A stretch of 64,000 bases of DNA from NCBI RefSeq assembly GCF_021596945.1, contig NZ_CP063779.1:3632001-3696000 (forward strand), written 5' to 3'. Under the pieces are notes generated by a model, which saw only the letters and a list, made by a program, of their open reading frames with translations, searched no databases and was not told where the DNA came from. Positions 34,520 to 45,081 of the stretch are shown piece after piece; the stretch's first letter is position 1; every line of letters begins with the position of its first letter. The position numbers and the translations under genes were made by a program. The stretch comes from Mongoliitalea daihaiensis (GTDB lineage: Bacteria; Bacteroidota; Bacteroidia; Cytophagales; Cyclobacteriaceae).

Positions 34520-35491
34520 CTACTGGGCATCTTTCAACAAAAAATCCAAAAATCGCATCTCCGCCCAAGTAAACTCTTGACCCTTTACTTGAAACCCTGT
34601 ATGGCCCCCACGTTTGGGCATTTCTAAGAAGATGTTGGTAGACTTTTCTGCAATTTTTACTGGAAAACACCGATCATAGAGCAAAGGATCATTGAGTGCA
34701 TTGATAATCAAGGTAGGAATTTGAATAGTTGGCATATGTCGGTCAGCACTGACTCCATGATAAAAATCATTGGCATCTTTAAAGCCATGGAGTTTTGCTG
34801 TAAAGTGCGTATCAAAGGTATCAAAATCCTGGACTTGCTCCAGTAATTCCAAATCCACCAAATCAGGATATTGTTGGCCTTTCACTTTCATCTTTGCTTT
34901 CAATTTCTCTAAAAACCGCTTCTTGTAAAAAGAATTTTTCTTCCACCGAAGCGTCGCGGCCGAGTCTGGAAGATTACAAGGCGTAGAATAAACCGCTGCT
35001 TTTTTGATTTTTGAATTCAGTTCAAGTCCTTTTTCACCAAGGTATTTTAGCGTCTGTGCTCCACCCATGGAAATACCAACAAGATAAATCGATTGGTAGG
35101 CATGTTTATTTTCCACATGCTGCAATACCGTATCCAAATCATAGGTAGCGCCGTGATGATACAAAATAGGACCTTTATTCATTTCACCGCTACAGCTGCG
35201 GTTATTCCAGGCCAAAGCATCAATCCCCTGCTGATTAAATAATTTGGCTAATGCTTTGGCATAATGTCGCTCTGAACTCCCTTCCAAGCCATGGGAAATA
35301 ACCAACAAGCTATCCGAACCAACCCTTGACCAATCCAAATCCAAAAAGTCCTCATCAGGTGTACTGATTCGCTCTCTGAAATAGTTGACTCCTTCGATTT
35401 TTCTAAAAATACTGGGAACAATGGTTTCCAAATGTCCATTGAAAAGCCATTTGGGATAGTTGGCATAAGAAGATTGGTGGATTAAAGGCAT
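34520..35491 (-). CDS. Alpha/beta-fold hydrolase, YheT-like
   Basis: The protein has 323 residues. It opens like YheT (FNGHLETIVPSIFR) and has HGLEGSSERHY (oxyanion), GISMGG (Ser nucleophile near 145), NALNDPLLYDRCFP (acid) and GGHTGFQ (base). All three residues of the triad are present. YheT proteins are esterases of unclear substrate. It is single-gene and divergent from the M20 amidohydrolase, with 95 bp between them. Confidence 0.88.
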   Translation of the reverse strand: MPLIHQSSYANYPKWLFNGHLETIVPSIFRKIEGVNYFRERISTPDEDFLDLDWSRVGSDSLLVISHGLEGSSERHYAKALAKLFNQQGIDALAWNNRSCSGEMNKGPILYHHGATYDLDTVLQHVENKHAYQSIYLVGISMGGAQTLKYLGEKGLELNSKIKKAAVYSTPCNLPDSAATLRWKKNSFYKKRFLEKLKAKMKVKGQQYPDLVDLELLEQVQDFDTFDTHFTAKLHGFKDANDFYHGVSADRHMPTIQIPTLIINALNDPLLYDRCFPVKIAEKSTNIFLEMPKRGGHTGFQVKGQEFTWAEMRFLDFLLKDAQ

Positions 35492-35586
35492 TAGCTGGCT
35501 TTGATATCAAAATTCAACCGTGAAATTAAAACATATCTGCATTTATAAAGCAATTTTGCTTACTTTATGCTTTAAATCAAACATCT

Positions 35587-36927
35587 ATGAAGAAGTTTTT
35601 CTCAACGATTCTAGTACTTATGACCTTATCCTTACTTTCCCCTACTATTCACTCCCAAACAATTGATAAGTTTATCGATACAATTTATCCATCCTTGGAT
35701 GCCTTGTATAAGCATTTGCACCAAAACCCAGAGTTGTCCCTACAGGAAAAAGAAACATCTGCACGAATGGCTCAAGAACTTCGAGCTTTAGGCTATGAAG
35801 TCACAGAGGGTATTGGTGGGTATGGAGTCGTTGGTGTTTTCAAAAACGGTGTAGGTCCTACCCTTTTGATCCGAACAGACATGGACGCTTTGCCCATGGA
35901 AGAGAAAACAGGCCTGCCCTATGCTTCTACCAAAAAAGCTATTGGCAATGATGGAAAAGAAACCTTTGTCACGCATTCCTGCGGCCATGATATTCACATG
36001 TCTGTATTTGTAGGAACAGCAAAGACAATGATGGAGTATAGAGGTTCTTGGAGAGGAACCTTACTGCTGGTAGCCCAGCCAGCTGAGGAGAATGGTATGG
36101 GCGCATGGAACATGTTGAATGACGGCTTATATGAACGCTTCCCTCATCCTGACTTTGCCATAGCCCTCCATGACGACCCTTTTCTACCAGCTGGCAAAGT
36201 GGGTCATAAAATAGGTGCTCTCATGGCAGGTGTAGATATGATGAACGTGACAGTTTATGGAGAAGGGGCTCACGGCGCAGCTCCGCATACAGGAATTGAC
36301 CCAATCGTCCTTAGTGCTCAGATGATACAGGCTTACCAAACCATTGTGAGCAGAAGAATAGCTCCAACAGATCCTGCAGTTGTAACAGTTGGATCAATTC
36401 ATGGGGGTACTATCCATAACATTATACCTGATAAAGTTGACATGCAACTGACACTTCGGTCATACTCCCCGAGTGTTCGGGAAGAAATGATTAGCAGTGT
36501 GAAGCGGATTTCTGAGAATATCGCCCGTTCTGCTGGATTGTCAGAAGACAAAATGCCTAAATATTGGATACGAGAGCCCCATACTCCAGCTTTGATCAAT
36601 GATGTAAAGCTTACTAATCAAATGATTGAAGTTTTTAAAAATAGTTTGGGAGAGGAAAATGTAGTAGAAGTACAGGCACAGATGATTGGAGAGGATTTTA
36701 GCCGGTACGGTTTAGCTGATAGAAAGATCCCCATCAGCATGTTTTACTTAGGTGCCAATAACTCCACTTTCCTAGAAAAAGCAACAAAAGAAGGTCTTGA
36801 AATCCCCGGACTTCATAGCCCTTACTTTGCCCCTATTCCAGAACCAACGATAAAAACCGGTGTCAAAGCTATGAGCCTTGCCGCCATGAATATTTTGAAT
36901 AATTTGGAATTAATGAAAGGTAATTGA
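35587..36927 (+). CDS. Exported M20-family amidohydrolase/peptidase
   Basis: The protein has 446 residues. A signal peptide (FSTILVLMTLSLLSPTIHSQ, cleavage after SQ) precedes an M20D-type domain. Metal ligands appear as CGHDIHMSVF (Cys and His) and QPAEENGMGA (Glu pair), plus GEDFSRYG and LHSPYFAP near the C-terminus. Relatives are N-acyl-amino-acid amidohydrolases such as HipO and indole-acetyl-amino-acid hydrolases. A secreted one probably releases amino acids or carboxylates in the periplasm. A terminator-like hairpin lies 256 bp downstream. Confidence 0.9.
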   Translation: MKKFFSTILVLMTLSLLSPTIHSQTIDKFIDTIYPSLDALYKHLHQNPELSLQEKETSARMAQELRALGYEVTEGIGGYGVVGVFKNGVGPTLLIRTDMDALPMEEKTGLPYASTKKAIGNDGKETFVTHSCGHDIHMSVFVGTAKTMMEYRGSWRGTLLLVAQPAEENGMGAWNMLNDGLYERFPHPDFAIALHDDPFLPAGKVGHKIGALMAGVDMMNVTVYGEGAHGAAPHTGIDPIVLSAQMIQAYQTIVSRRIAPTDPAVVTVGSIHGGTIHNIIPDKVDMQLTLRSYSPSVREEMISSVKRISENIARSAGLSEDKMPKYWIREPHTPALINDVKLTNQMIEVFKNSLGEENVVEVQAQMIGEDFSRYGLADRKIPISMFYLGANNSTFLEKATKEGLEIPGLHSPYFAPIPEPTIKTGVKAMSLAAMNILNNLELMKGN

Positions 36928-37182
36928 CAACTCGAAGTTGTAAGGTAAACATAAATTGTGCTCGAAAAAAAAGTAGAATTTAACTAACGCAGTCCAACTC
37001 ATCTAGATTTTAGAACCAAAAGTTGAAACATGCATGCATCTACCTTCTAGTTTATCCTATCAAATCCAAATGAACCAAAGACAATACAAGCTTAACATGG
37101 AGATAATCAATCAACGATTTTACAATCATACCTTTGTCAAAGTAAAATTTTCTTCATAGGTATTTTCGATATTAGAAAGAGG

Positions 37183-37205
37183 CTCTCAATTGAGAGCTTT
37201 TTTTT
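37183..37205 (+). terminator. Perfect-palindrome hairpin with T-tract
   Basis: GCTCTCAATTGAGAGC is a 16-bp perfect palindrome followed by seven Ts on the + strand. It could end the M20 transcript. A -7-like box (TACCTTTG) lies at 37129-37136, so a short transcript is another possibility. Confidence 0.7.
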
Positions 37206-37208
37206 ATG

Positions 37209-37811
37209 TCACTTCTTCTTAATTACATAGTTTTTTACAGGAAACTCCATCACAGCTTTATCTAATTTCCCATCAACAAAATAATATCGATTTGTATTTC
37301 CATTTACCTCAACTTCGTAATAATCTTTAATTTTCTTTATTGGACTGATAATTCCATAAGACTCTGCAATAAACTCTTTTACTTGCAAAGGTTCTTCAAA
37401 AAAGAATGAAACAGAACTGTAATACAGGGGCTTATCATAAGTAGTTTCTTGGTCAAATTTATAATTTGATGCTTGAATATCGTATTTACTTGAATTCCAA
37501 CGAATAGTACTTTGAAAATCACCTTTGTTAGTTGAAGACCTTACATCAGCTCGCATCAGCTGCTTATTTTTATAAACAGACTGCGTCAGATAATCCAAAT
37601 TGATTTTCCCAAAAAACCAAAAACTCACATTGCTTTTGATTTCATAATGAATCTCCTCACCCACAGCTTTTTTTTCAGCGGTCATTTCACCTATAGAAAT
37701 TCCCGCAATTGAAATATCATATTGTTGTGTGTTTTGTGAAAAGGCATTGCTACCAAATAATTTCGAAAAAAGAAGAATTATTAATATTTTATTTCGCATA
37801 AATCCGTTCAT
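37209..37811 (-). CDS. Secreted DUF6134-like protein
   Basis: The protein has 200 residues with a signal peptide (ILLFSKLFGSNAFSQ, cleavage after SQ). The mature part is predicted to be a beta-barrel-like sheet with regular Tyr/Phe strands (YDISIAGISIGEM, IHYEIKSNVSFWFFGKINLDYL, YEVEVNGNTNRYYF). The pattern fits the DUF6134/DUF3108 group of periplasmic proteins; the assignment is by resemblance only. It is divergent from the KAS III-like gene. Confidence 0.65.
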   Translation of the reverse strand: MNGFMRNKILIILLFSKLFGSNAFSQNTQQYDISIAGISIGEMTAEKKAVGEEIHYEIKSNVSFWFFGKINLDYLTQSVYKNKQLMRADVRSSTNKGDFQSTIRWNSSKYDIQASNYKFDQETTYDKPLYYSSVSFFFEEPLQVKEFIAESYGIISPIKKIKDYYEVEVNGNTNRYYFVDGKLDKAVMEFPVKNYVIKKK

Positions 37812-37921
37812 TCATTGTTAAATTCCCAGTTTTGAGATTAATTAATCATAAAATGCATAATTCTTTTAGCATTTATATGTACCTTACAAAGCTATAAAAA
37901 TCATCAAAGTATTAATAATTT

Positions 37922-38998
37922 ATGCCGATTAAAACAGTCATCATCGGTTCGGGAAGATATCTACCTGAATTGATTATTAAAAATGAAGAATTTTTAACCA
38001 ATGAATTTTTCAATGACAAAGGAGAAAAAATCCCGAAAGCAACTAAGGATATTATTAATAAACTCCAAGAAATTACTGAAATCGAGGAGAGAAGGTATTT
38101 ACCAGCACACCTCAACACTTCGGATATGGGCTTTTTTGCTGCTGAACAAGCAATTACCAATGCAGGCATAGATAAAGAAAGCCTGGATTATATCATTGTT
38201 GCACACAATTTTGGAGACCTTCAAGACCATAATCGAAAAGTAGATATGGTACCTACATTAGCTTCTAGAATTAAGCATTTACTTCAAATTGAGAATCCAG
38301 ACTGCGTGGCATATGATCTCCCATTTGGTTGTCCTGGCTGGGTACAAGGGATGATCCATGCAGATTATTTTATCAAATCAGGGGATGCAAAGCGTGCTTT
38401 AGTCATTGGAACTGAAAATCTTTCCAGAATCGCAGACCCTCATGACATAGATGCCATGATTTATTCCGATGGAGCTGGAGCAGTTGTGGTAGAAGGTCTT
38501 GAAACCAATGAATCTGTTGGAATTTTAGCTCATAAAACAAGAACCGATACACTCAATCATGCACATTTATTGAATATGGGGGTCTCCTATTCTGCCGATT
38601 TTCCGGATGACACCCTTTTCATAAAAATGAATGGTCGGAAATTATATGAATATGCAATTAGCACCGTACCTACGCTAGTCAAAGAAACTATTGAAAAAGC
38701 AGGGCTTCATATCAGCGATATATCTAAAGTTTTGATTCATCAAGCCAATGCCAAAATGGATGCGGCTATCTTGGATCGAACCTTCAAACTATTTGATATA
38801 AAAGAATGGCCCAAAGAAGTTATGCCAATGATTATTGCTAAAATGGGCAATAACTCTGTGGCAACAGTGCCTGTTCTCTATGATATGATTATTCGGAAAG
38901 AATTGGAAGGACAAGAAATCAAATCTGGAGACAACCTTGTTTTTGCTTCTGTAGGCGCTGGTATGAATGTAAATGCCTTCATTTATAAAGTTCCATAA
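37922..38998 (+). CDS. Ketoacyl-ACP synthase III-like enzyme
   Basis: The protein has 358 residues, somewhat longer than canonical FabH. The catalytic Cys is near 137 (FGCPGWVQGM), His near 272 (VLIHQANAKMD) and Asn near 309 (MGNNSVATVP), so the KAS III triad is intact. The tail SVGAGMNVNAFIYK is also typical. Divergence at GCPGW and the lone setting suggest a role other than the main fatty acid initiation step, such as an accessory acyl-condensing enzyme. No partner ACP or ketoreductase is adjacent. Confidence 0.85.
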   Translation: MPIKTVIIGSGRYLPELIIKNEEFLTNEFFNDKGEKIPKATKDIINKLQEITEIEERRYLPAHLNTSDMGFFAAEQAITNAGIDKESLDYIIVAHNFGDLQDHNRKVDMVPTLASRIKHLLQIENPDCVAYDLPFGCPGWVQGMIHADYFIKSGDAKRALVIGTENLSRIADPHDIDAMIYSDGAGAVVVEGLETNESVGILAHKTRTDTLNHAHLLNMGVSYSADFPDDTLFIKMNGRKLYEYAISTVPTLVKETIEKAGLHISDISKVLIHQANAKMDAAILDRTFKLFDIKEWPKEVMPMIIAKMGNNSVATVPVLYDMIIRKELEGQEIKSGDNLVFASVGAGMNVNAFIYKVP

Positions 38999-39076
38999 AA
39001 AGGATGAAAATGGAAGTAGGTAAACATGGATTTGAGTTACTACTATAAAATGACTCGACGTATATTTCTTCATAAC

Positions 39077-39119
39077 ATTAAAAGGGCGGCGTTAACTAAA
39101 CTAATGCCACCCTTTTAAT
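39077..39119. terminator. Bidirectional hairpin between the KAS III-like gene and parC
   Basis: ATTAAAAGGG pairs with CCCTTTTAAT, with inner GGC/GCC pairing, so A-run and T-run flank the stem in both directions. It lies between convergent genes and probably ends transcription from both sides. Confidence 0.75.
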
Positions 39120-39244
39120 GAAGAATATGTTTAAGAAGTCGATGAATTCTCAAGGAAGTTATACCATACAGATTATTAACTTTTTCTGTAGCTGTTTTTT
39201 TCGAATTCAATAGTCAACATTCTTCAATTTATAGCAAGCAAGGT

Positions 39245-41875
39245 CTAAAATAGACCTAACTGCTCTTCATCATCTTTTTTTACTTTGAATTCAACCGTAG
39301 ATCCAACATCGTAAGCATCGTCTGTTGTCCCATCTGTTGATTGTTCATTTTCTGCTTCTTCGGGAACTATCTCTTCTTCAACGATCCCATGCAAAAGTTG
39401 AATATCTTGTATCTGATGAGATGAAAGTTTATTCCCAATAGCCTTCCAACCTTTTACGTCGATCAACATATCCAAATCATACTCTGTTTCTTCTGTTTCA
39501 GTTCCTTTCTTCAATTGAACTTTTACCTGTGGTTGCTTTGCCGTAGATACTATTTTAAGATACGATTGGCGATGATCAGAAACTACAGAAAACTTCTTAT
39601 TGATTGTAGTAGTCTCAATCAGGAAACGTTTCACAAAAAAAGTTTTGCTACCACCATCGTAGTAAATACAGGAAATAACTTGATTTGGGACAAACTTTTC
39701 AATTAAAAGAACATCGGAAGATTCATAGCGATTGGTCAATTCAAATGTAGTCAACTCATAATCACCTGACTTATAGAAAACTAAAATACGATCATCCCCT
39801 AAGAAATTACCAATTTTTTTCCCACGTTGATCTGTATTCAAACGTCCAACCGAACCGTCATAATATATATCCAAACCACCCAATGTGGAGACTCCCTGCA
39901 TTTTTAGCTGGATTTTGCGGATAGGATACTTAGTTAAAATATTTCCGCCTGCTGCTCGCCCTTTGATTTCTATTGAACTAAAGTCAAAATCAAATACTTT
40001 TATTTTGGCTTTTGCTCCTTGCGTTAAATAAATCGTCACAATCTCTGCTTCCCCATTGGCATTTGCAGTCATGTAAAGTACTTTGGAACCTTTAGTTCCC
40101 TTTGTCAAATCATATTCACGATCACGAGTAACTGCTAATACCTGAAAACGCTTGACCATAGCTCTACCGCTTGCACCATCTAAGTAGATCAGGTTAAACA
40201 CCATTCGCTCGTCTCCTTTTCTGAAGACAGCCACATGGATGATATCCTTTCCTACGAAGCCCTTCTCCTGAATTTTGGTCACCACACATTTTCCATCCCT
40301 TCGGAAAACAATGATATCATCCAGGTCAGAGCAATCACATACAAACTCATCTTTCTTTAAGCCAAAACCAACAAATCCATCCGTTCGATTGACATATAGC
40401 TTTGCATTATTGGCTGCAACAACCGTCGCTTCAATCTGATCGAATATTCTGATCTCAGTCTTCCGCTCTCTCCCTTTACCATATTTTGTCAGAAGGTTTT
40501 CATAGTATTTGATTGCATACTCTGTCAAATGCTTCAAGTTGTAATTGACCTCTTTCAACTCTTCTTGCAATTTGCGCATCAACTCATCTGCCTTGAAGGT
40601 GTCGAACTTAGAGATACGCTTAATTTTGATTTCTGTCAATCGTAAGATATCATCTGTAGTAATCTCTCGATAAAAGTCAGGTTTGAACGGATCCAATCCT
40701 CTATCAATAGTTTCAATCACAGACTCCCAAGTTTCACATTCCTCAATATCCCGATAAATCCTGTTTTCAATGAAGATCTTTTCCAAAGAAGAAAACAAAA
40801 GTTTCTCCATCAATTCAGCCTTTCGGATTTCCAGTTCTCGCTTCAATAAATGCCTAGTCTGCTTGGTATTATAAGCAAGAATATCATTCACTGAAAGAAA
40901 TACAGGCTTATCTTCAATGATCACACAAGCATTTGGAGAAATACTTACCTCACAGTCCGTAAATGCATACAATGCATCGATTGTCATATCAGGAGATTGA
41001 CCTGGTGCCAACTGGATTTGGATTTCTACATCTTTGGCGGTATTATCCACCACCTTTTTGATCTTGATTTTACCCTTATCGTTAGCTTTGATGATCGAAT
41101 CGATCAAAGAGTTTGTAGTTGTACCGAACGGTATATCCTTGATTAAAAGCGTTTTATTATCTTCCTCTTCAATCCTTGCTCTAACTTTAACTTTTCCACC
41201 TCTGAGACCTTCATGGTATTCAGAAAAATCTGCTAAACCTCCAGTAGGAAAATCAGGTAAAATATTTGTTCGTTCACCTTTTAAAATAGCTATGGAGCCA
41301 TGAATCAATTCGATGAAATTGTGAGGAAGAATTTTAGTAGATAAACCAACTGCAATTCCTTCAACACCTTGCGCGAGGAGTAATGGAAATTTAACTGGTA
41401 AGGTGACCGGTTCACGCTTTCTTCCATCGTAGGAAAGTTGCCAATCTGTGGTCTGAGGATTGAAGACAACTTCTAGAGCAAATTTGGAAAGACGTGCTTC
41501 AATGTAACGGGAAGCTGCCGCCCCATCACCAGTACGAATATCTCCCCAGTTGCCTTGAGTTTCAATCAATATATCTTTCTGACCCAAATTGACAATAGCA
41601 TCACCAATAGAAGCGTCTCCATGGGGGTGATATTGCATGGATTGCCCGATGATGTTGGCTACTTTATTGAAGCGTCCATCATCCATTTCCTTCATGGCAT
41701 GAAGAATTCTTCGCTGCACAGGTTTTAGACCATCTTCGATGGCGGGGACAGCTCGCTCCAAAATCACATAGGAAGCATAATCTAAAAACCAGTCTTTGTA
41801 CATTCCTGTTACAGGGACGGTTTCATGTAAGCGTTCGTCTTCTTCGTTTGGGTTATTTGTAGTATTATCGCTCAT
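39245..41875 (-). CDS. parC: DNA topoisomerase IV subunit A
   Basis: The protein has 876 residues. The N-terminal breakage-reunion domain has DGLKPVQRRILHAMKEM and the active Tyr region GDGAAASRYIEARLSKFA; the C-terminal pinwheel domain is beta-rich and ends with an acidic tail. It acts with ParE to decatenate daughter chromosomes. parE lies directly upstream (45 bp), which is the order parE-parC in this group. Being paired with ParE and far from gyrB favours topoisomerase IV over gyrase. Confidence 0.93.
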   Translation of the reverse strand: MSDNTTNNPNEEDERLHETVPVTGMYKDWFLDYASYVILERAVPAIEDGLKPVQRRILHAMKEMDDGRFNKVANIIGQSMQYHPHGDASIGDAIVNLGQKDILIETQGNWGDIRTGDGAAASRYIEARLSKFALEVVFNPQTTDWQLSYDGRKREPVTLPVKFPLLLAQGVEGIAVGLSTKILPHNFIELIHGSIAILKGERTNILPDFPTGGLADFSEYHEGLRGGKVKVRARIEEEDNKTLLIKDIPFGTTTNSLIDSIIKANDKGKIKIKKVVDNTAKDVEIQIQLAPGQSPDMTIDALYAFTDCEVSISPNACVIIEDKPVFLSVNDILAYNTKQTRHLLKRELEIRKAELMEKLLFSSLEKIFIENRIYRDIEECETWESVIETIDRGLDPFKPDFYREITTDDILRLTEIKIKRISKFDTFKADELMRKLQEELKEVNYNLKHLTEYAIKYYENLLTKYGKGRERKTEIRIFDQIEATVVAANNAKLYVNRTDGFVGFGLKKDEFVCDCSDLDDIIVFRRDGKCVVTKIQEKGFVGKDIIHVAVFRKGDERMVFNLIYLDGASGRAMVKRFQVLAVTRDREYDLTKGTKGSKVLYMTANANGEAEIVTIYLTQGAKAKIKVFDFDFSSIEIKGRAAGGNILTKYPIRKIQLKMQGVSTLGGLDIYYDGSVGRLNTDQRGKKIGNFLGDDRILVFYKSGDYELTTFELTNRYESSDVLLIEKFVPNQVISCIYYDGGSKTFFVKRFLIETTTINKKFSVVSDHRQSYLKIVSTAKQPQVKVQLKKGTETEETEYDLDMLIDVKGWKAIGNKLSSHQIQDIQLLHGIVEEEIVPEEAENEQSTDGTTDDAYDVGSTVEFKVKKDDEEQLGLF

Positions 41876-41920
41876 GCTTATATAAACTGTTTGAATTGAT
41901 TAAAAGAACCTACGTGCCTG

Positions 41921-43816
41921 TTAAGCAGCCTCTGATTCTTCCTCTGTTTTTTTGGAAGGATCATCAAAGACAAGGTCTTTTTCAATCTTTAAGTTATCGA
42001 TGATAAAGTTTTGGCGGTCAGGTGTATTTTTTCCCATGTAAAAACTCAACAAGTCGGCAATTTTTGTTTCCTTGTTGAGAATAATGGGATCTAGCCGGAT
42101 TTCCTCACCAATAAAAGTACCGAATTCCTCCGGCGAAATTTCTCCCAATCCTTTGAATCGAGTAATTTCGGCTGATTTCCCCACCTTATGAATGGCACGC
42201 TGTCGTTCTTCGTCGGTATAACAATAGATAGTCTCTTTTTTGTTTCGAACCCTGAAGAGTGGAGTATCCAAAATGAACAAATGCCCATTTCTTACCAAAT
42301 CTGGGAAGAATTGAAGGAAATAAGTCATGATCAGCAATCGAATGTGCATACCATCCACATCAGCATCTGTTGCGATGACAATCTTCCGATAGCGCAATCC
42401 TTCAATACCGTCCTCAATATTTAAGGCATGCTGTAATAAGTTGAACTCTTCGTTTTCATAGACCACTTTTTTGGTCATTCCATAACAGTTGAGTGGTTTT
42501 CCACGCAAAGAAAAAACTGCCTGAGTTTGCACATTTCTAGATTTGGTAATCGAACCAGATGCAGAGTCACCCTCGGTAAGGAAAAGCATGGTATTATTTT
42601 TCAACTCTTCATCTCCTTTGGTATCGTCGTAATGTAGACGACAGTCTCTTAGCTTTTTATTGTGAAGATTTGCTTTTTTGGCACGTTCGTTTGCCAATTT
42701 TTTAATTCCAGAAATTTCTTTTCGTTCTCGCTCAGATTGCAAAATCCGCTTTAAAATAGCATCTGCCACGGCTGGATTTTTATGCAGAAAATTATCTAAC
42801 TCTGTCTTTACAAAGTCATTGACAAAAGTTCGCAAGGTTGGACCGTCTGGACCGACTGACTGGGAACCCAACTTTGTCTTTGTTTGGGATTCAAAAACAG
42901 GTTCTTGTACCCGTACGGCAATAGCAGCCACAATAGACTGACGGATATCAGAAGCATCGTAATCCTTTTTGAAAAACTCTCGAAGCGTTTTGACAATGGC
43001 CTCTCTAAATGCAGCCAAGTGTGTCCCTCCTTGTGTGGTATATTGACCATTGACGAAGGAATAGTATTCTTCCCCATACTGATTGGCATGCGTCAAAGCT
43101 AATTCAATATCTGTTCCTTTCAAATGTATGATAGGATATCTGGTAGAATCCTCATCAACTTTTCGGTTTAGCAAATCATACAAACCTCTTTCAGAGAAGA
43201 ATTTTTTACCATTGTAATTGATGGTCAACCCTGCATTCAAAAATGCATAATTCCATATTTGATTCTCGAGATACTCTGGAATGAAGTGGTAATTTTTAAA
43301 AATACTCGCGTCTGGTTTGAAGACCACTTTGGTTCCGTTACGTTCTGAGGTTTTTTCAATCAACTCTTCATGTGTCAGGATACCTCTTTCAAATTCGGCA
43401 ACTTTTGACTGCCCTTCACGATAGGATTGAACTTTAAAATAATCTGATAATGCATTTACAGCTTTTGTACCGACACCATTGAGTCCTACGGATTTTTGGA
43501 AAGCGCCGGAATCGTACTTACCACCTGTATTGATTTTCGAAACACAATCAATGACTTTCCCAAGCGGTATTCCCCGCCCATAATCTCTTACCTCTACTCG
43601 ATGCTCGGAAATTTTGATATCAATAGTCCGGCCGTGCCCCATCATGTGCTCATCAATGGAGTTATCAAGCACTTCTTTCACCAATACATAGATACCATCA
43701 TCTTGGGCACTACCATCCCCTAATTTCCCAATATACATACCGGGCCTCAGGCGAATGTGTTCTCGCCAATCAAGGGATCGGATGCTATCTTCGGTATATT
43801 GTACGTTTTCCGCCAT
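41921..43816 (-). CDS. parE: DNA topoisomerase IV subunit B
   Basis: The protein has 631 residues. The GHKL ATPase begins with [20 protein letters not shown], then GRGIPLG, and [14 protein letters not shown]; the TOPRIM domain shows [12 protein letters not shown] and [10 protein letters not shown]. It supplies ATP-driven strand passage for ParC. The gene is followed by parC after 45 bp and preceded, at 18 bp, by a membrane-protein gene in the same direction. Confidence 0.94.
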   Translation of the reverse strand: MAENVQYTEDSIRSLDWREHIRLRPGMYIGKLGDGSAQDDGIYVLVKEVLDNSIDEHMMGHGRTIDIKISEHRVEVRDYGRGIPLGKVIDCVSKINTGGKYDSGAFQKSVGLNGVGTKAVNALSDYFKVQSYREGQSKVAEFERGILTHEELIEKTSERNGTKVVFKPDASIFKNYHFIPEYLENQIWNYAFLNAGLTINYNGKKFFSERGLYDLLNRKVDEDSTRYPIIHLKGTDIELALTHANQYGEEYYSFVNGQYTTQGGTHLAAFREAIVKTLREFFKKDYDASDIRQSIVAAIAVRVQEPVFESQTKTKLGSQSVGPDGPTLRTFVNDFVKTELDNFLHKNPAVADAILKRILQSERERKEISGIKKLANERAKKANLHNKKLRDCRLHYDDTKGDEELKNNTMLFLTEGDSASGSITKSRNVQTQAVFSLRGKPLNCYGMTKKVVYENEEFNLLQHALNIEDGIEGLRYRKIVIATDADVDGMHIRLLIMTYFLQFFPDLVRNGHLFILDTPLFRVRNKKETIYCYTDEERQRAIHKVGKSAEITRFKGLGEISPEEFGTFIGEEIRLDPIILNKETKIADLLSFYMGKNTPDRQNFIIDNLKIEKDLVFDDPSKKTEEESEAA

Positions 43817-43834
43817 GCGCTTTTTGAGTATTAT

Positions 43835-44338
43835 TTATAGTGAAGGTGAATTTTCTTTAATTTCTTGAAACTTCTTGAATAAAATCCAAAAAAGTGCCAA
43901 AACCCAAATCAAAAATAAAATTGGGACCATGTAAAAGAAAAAACTAAAGCTATCAGTTGAAATTTCATTTTGATTATTGATACTATGTACAAACAAAGTC
44001 AAAATAGATAAGGCAAGGTTGATAACGCCAATGAAGCTGTAGATCCAAAGCAGGATATATTCTCTAAAAATATCACCTACTGGAAATAAACGCTTTAGAC
44101 TTGATATACTCCCATTTTCTATCAATTTACCCGGAACTGCTAAGAGCACATTTAGAACACCAAATATGATTAACCCTGTATAAAAGAAAGTCCCTTTGGT
44201 GATGGTTTTTAGCCAGCCTCCGTCTTCATCTACAGCATAAGCGATTCTATCCGAGAGCGCTGCATAGAAATACAAGAAAATAAAGAGGAATAAAAGGATC
44301 GTCAATCCATGAAATACTTTTCCAAATCGAATATACAT
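43835..44338 (-). CDS. Four-helix membrane protein of unknown function
   Basis: The protein has 167 residues from the ATG at 44338; a TTG at 44347 would add three residues. It has four membrane segments (about 7-27, 49-68, 90-110 and 130-152) and a charged C-terminal tail (KKFQEIKENSPSL). No family is recognised. It sits 18 bp upstream of parE in the same direction and may be co-transcribed. Confidence 0.7.
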   Translation of the reverse strand: MYIRFGKVFHGLTILLFLFIFLYFYAALSDRIAYAVDEDGGWLKTITKGTFFYTGLIIFGVLNVLLAVPGKLIENGSISSLKRLFPVGDIFREYILLWIYSFIGVINLALSILTLFVHSINNQNEISTDSFSFFFYMVPILFLIWVLALFWILFKKFQEIKENSPSL

Positions 44339-44671
44339 ACTGCACAATTTTAGCCTGCTAATATAGCTATTAAAAGGATATTGGAGGCTTTATGTTTCCT
44401 GCTTTGAAAAAATTGTGGCAGATATTGTCAAACATTTTACTTGCAATTGACTGAAATGTAAAGATCTATGAACAGAAGAAAAACTTAAAGAATTACTCCC
44501 TTTCTCGACTAAGCTCTATTCTTCTCATACACTTTTCTTTCGCGAGAATCATTGGCAAGTAATCCATCATTTAATTCTTTCTTACCATTAAAAACTTTCA
44601 AGCACTAGCATGAGTTGATGGAATGAAGTTATTTAAGATATTCCCTTACTTTTGTGAAGAAATTTACACCC
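44339..44671 (+). other. Intergenic region between a membrane-protein gene and a small lipoprotein gene
   Basis: This gap of 333 bp separates divergent genes. Apart from the -7 box at 44647-44654 I see no structure or gene. Confidence 0.55.
44647..44654 (+). promoter_or_regulatory. Bacteroidota -7 promoter box (TACTTTTG)
   Basis: It matches TAnnTTTG and lies 17 bp before the ATG at 44672. The GTG at 44654 overlaps the box and is thus excluded as the start. Confidence 0.6.
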
Positions 44672-45079
44672 ATGAAAAATCGATTTGATTCCCTAGCATT
44701 TGTACTGATCCTATTATCATTCTTAACGTTTTCATTTGCTTGCTCCTCCAAAGTAGAAATCGAAGGTATCGACTTTGAAGCTTGGAAAAATGATAGAGGA
44801 GGCTGCAAAGGAGATCGGTTGGCAGCTTTAGATACTTTTAGACCACTGAAGGACGAATTATTGGGAAAGGATAACCAAGCATTGATGAAAACCTTGGGAA
44901 GACCCGATCAAGTAGAACTGGCGGATCGATCTCAATCTTTTTTTATTTATTTCGCTGAACCAGGTCCTGAATGCGAACAATTCGTCAAGCAAAATGAAGA
45001 GCCATTAAAAATTATCCTTCGCTTAAATGCCTTAAGCAGGGTTAGTGAAGTTACAATTACCCGCACCAACCCTTGGTAA
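44672..45079 (+). CDS. Small lipoprotein of unknown function
   Basis: The protein has 135 residues. A lipoprotein signal ends in FAC (LTFSFAC, near residue 24). The mature part contains DRGGCKGDRLAAL and a LGKDNQALMKTLGRPDQVEL block that resembles a SmpA/BamE-like small alpha/beta module, though no assignment is secure. The stop is 2 bp from the convergent DEAD-box helicase stop. The start follows from the -7 box at 44647-44654. Confidence 0.72.
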   Translation: MKNRFDSLAFVLILLSFLTFSFACSSKVEIEGIDFEAWKNDRGGCKGDRLAALDTFRPLKDELLGKDNQALMKTLGRPDQVELADRSQSFFIYFAEPGPECEQFVKQNEEPLKIILRLNALSRVSEVTITRTNPW

Positions 45080-45081
45080 TC

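Noticed and set aside
39245-43816. parE/parC as gyrB/gyrA
   Set aside because: The two genes are adjacent, as is usual for topoisomerase IV in this group, and ParE lacks the long insertion of GyrB; no second pair is in view to compare, so a little doubt remains.
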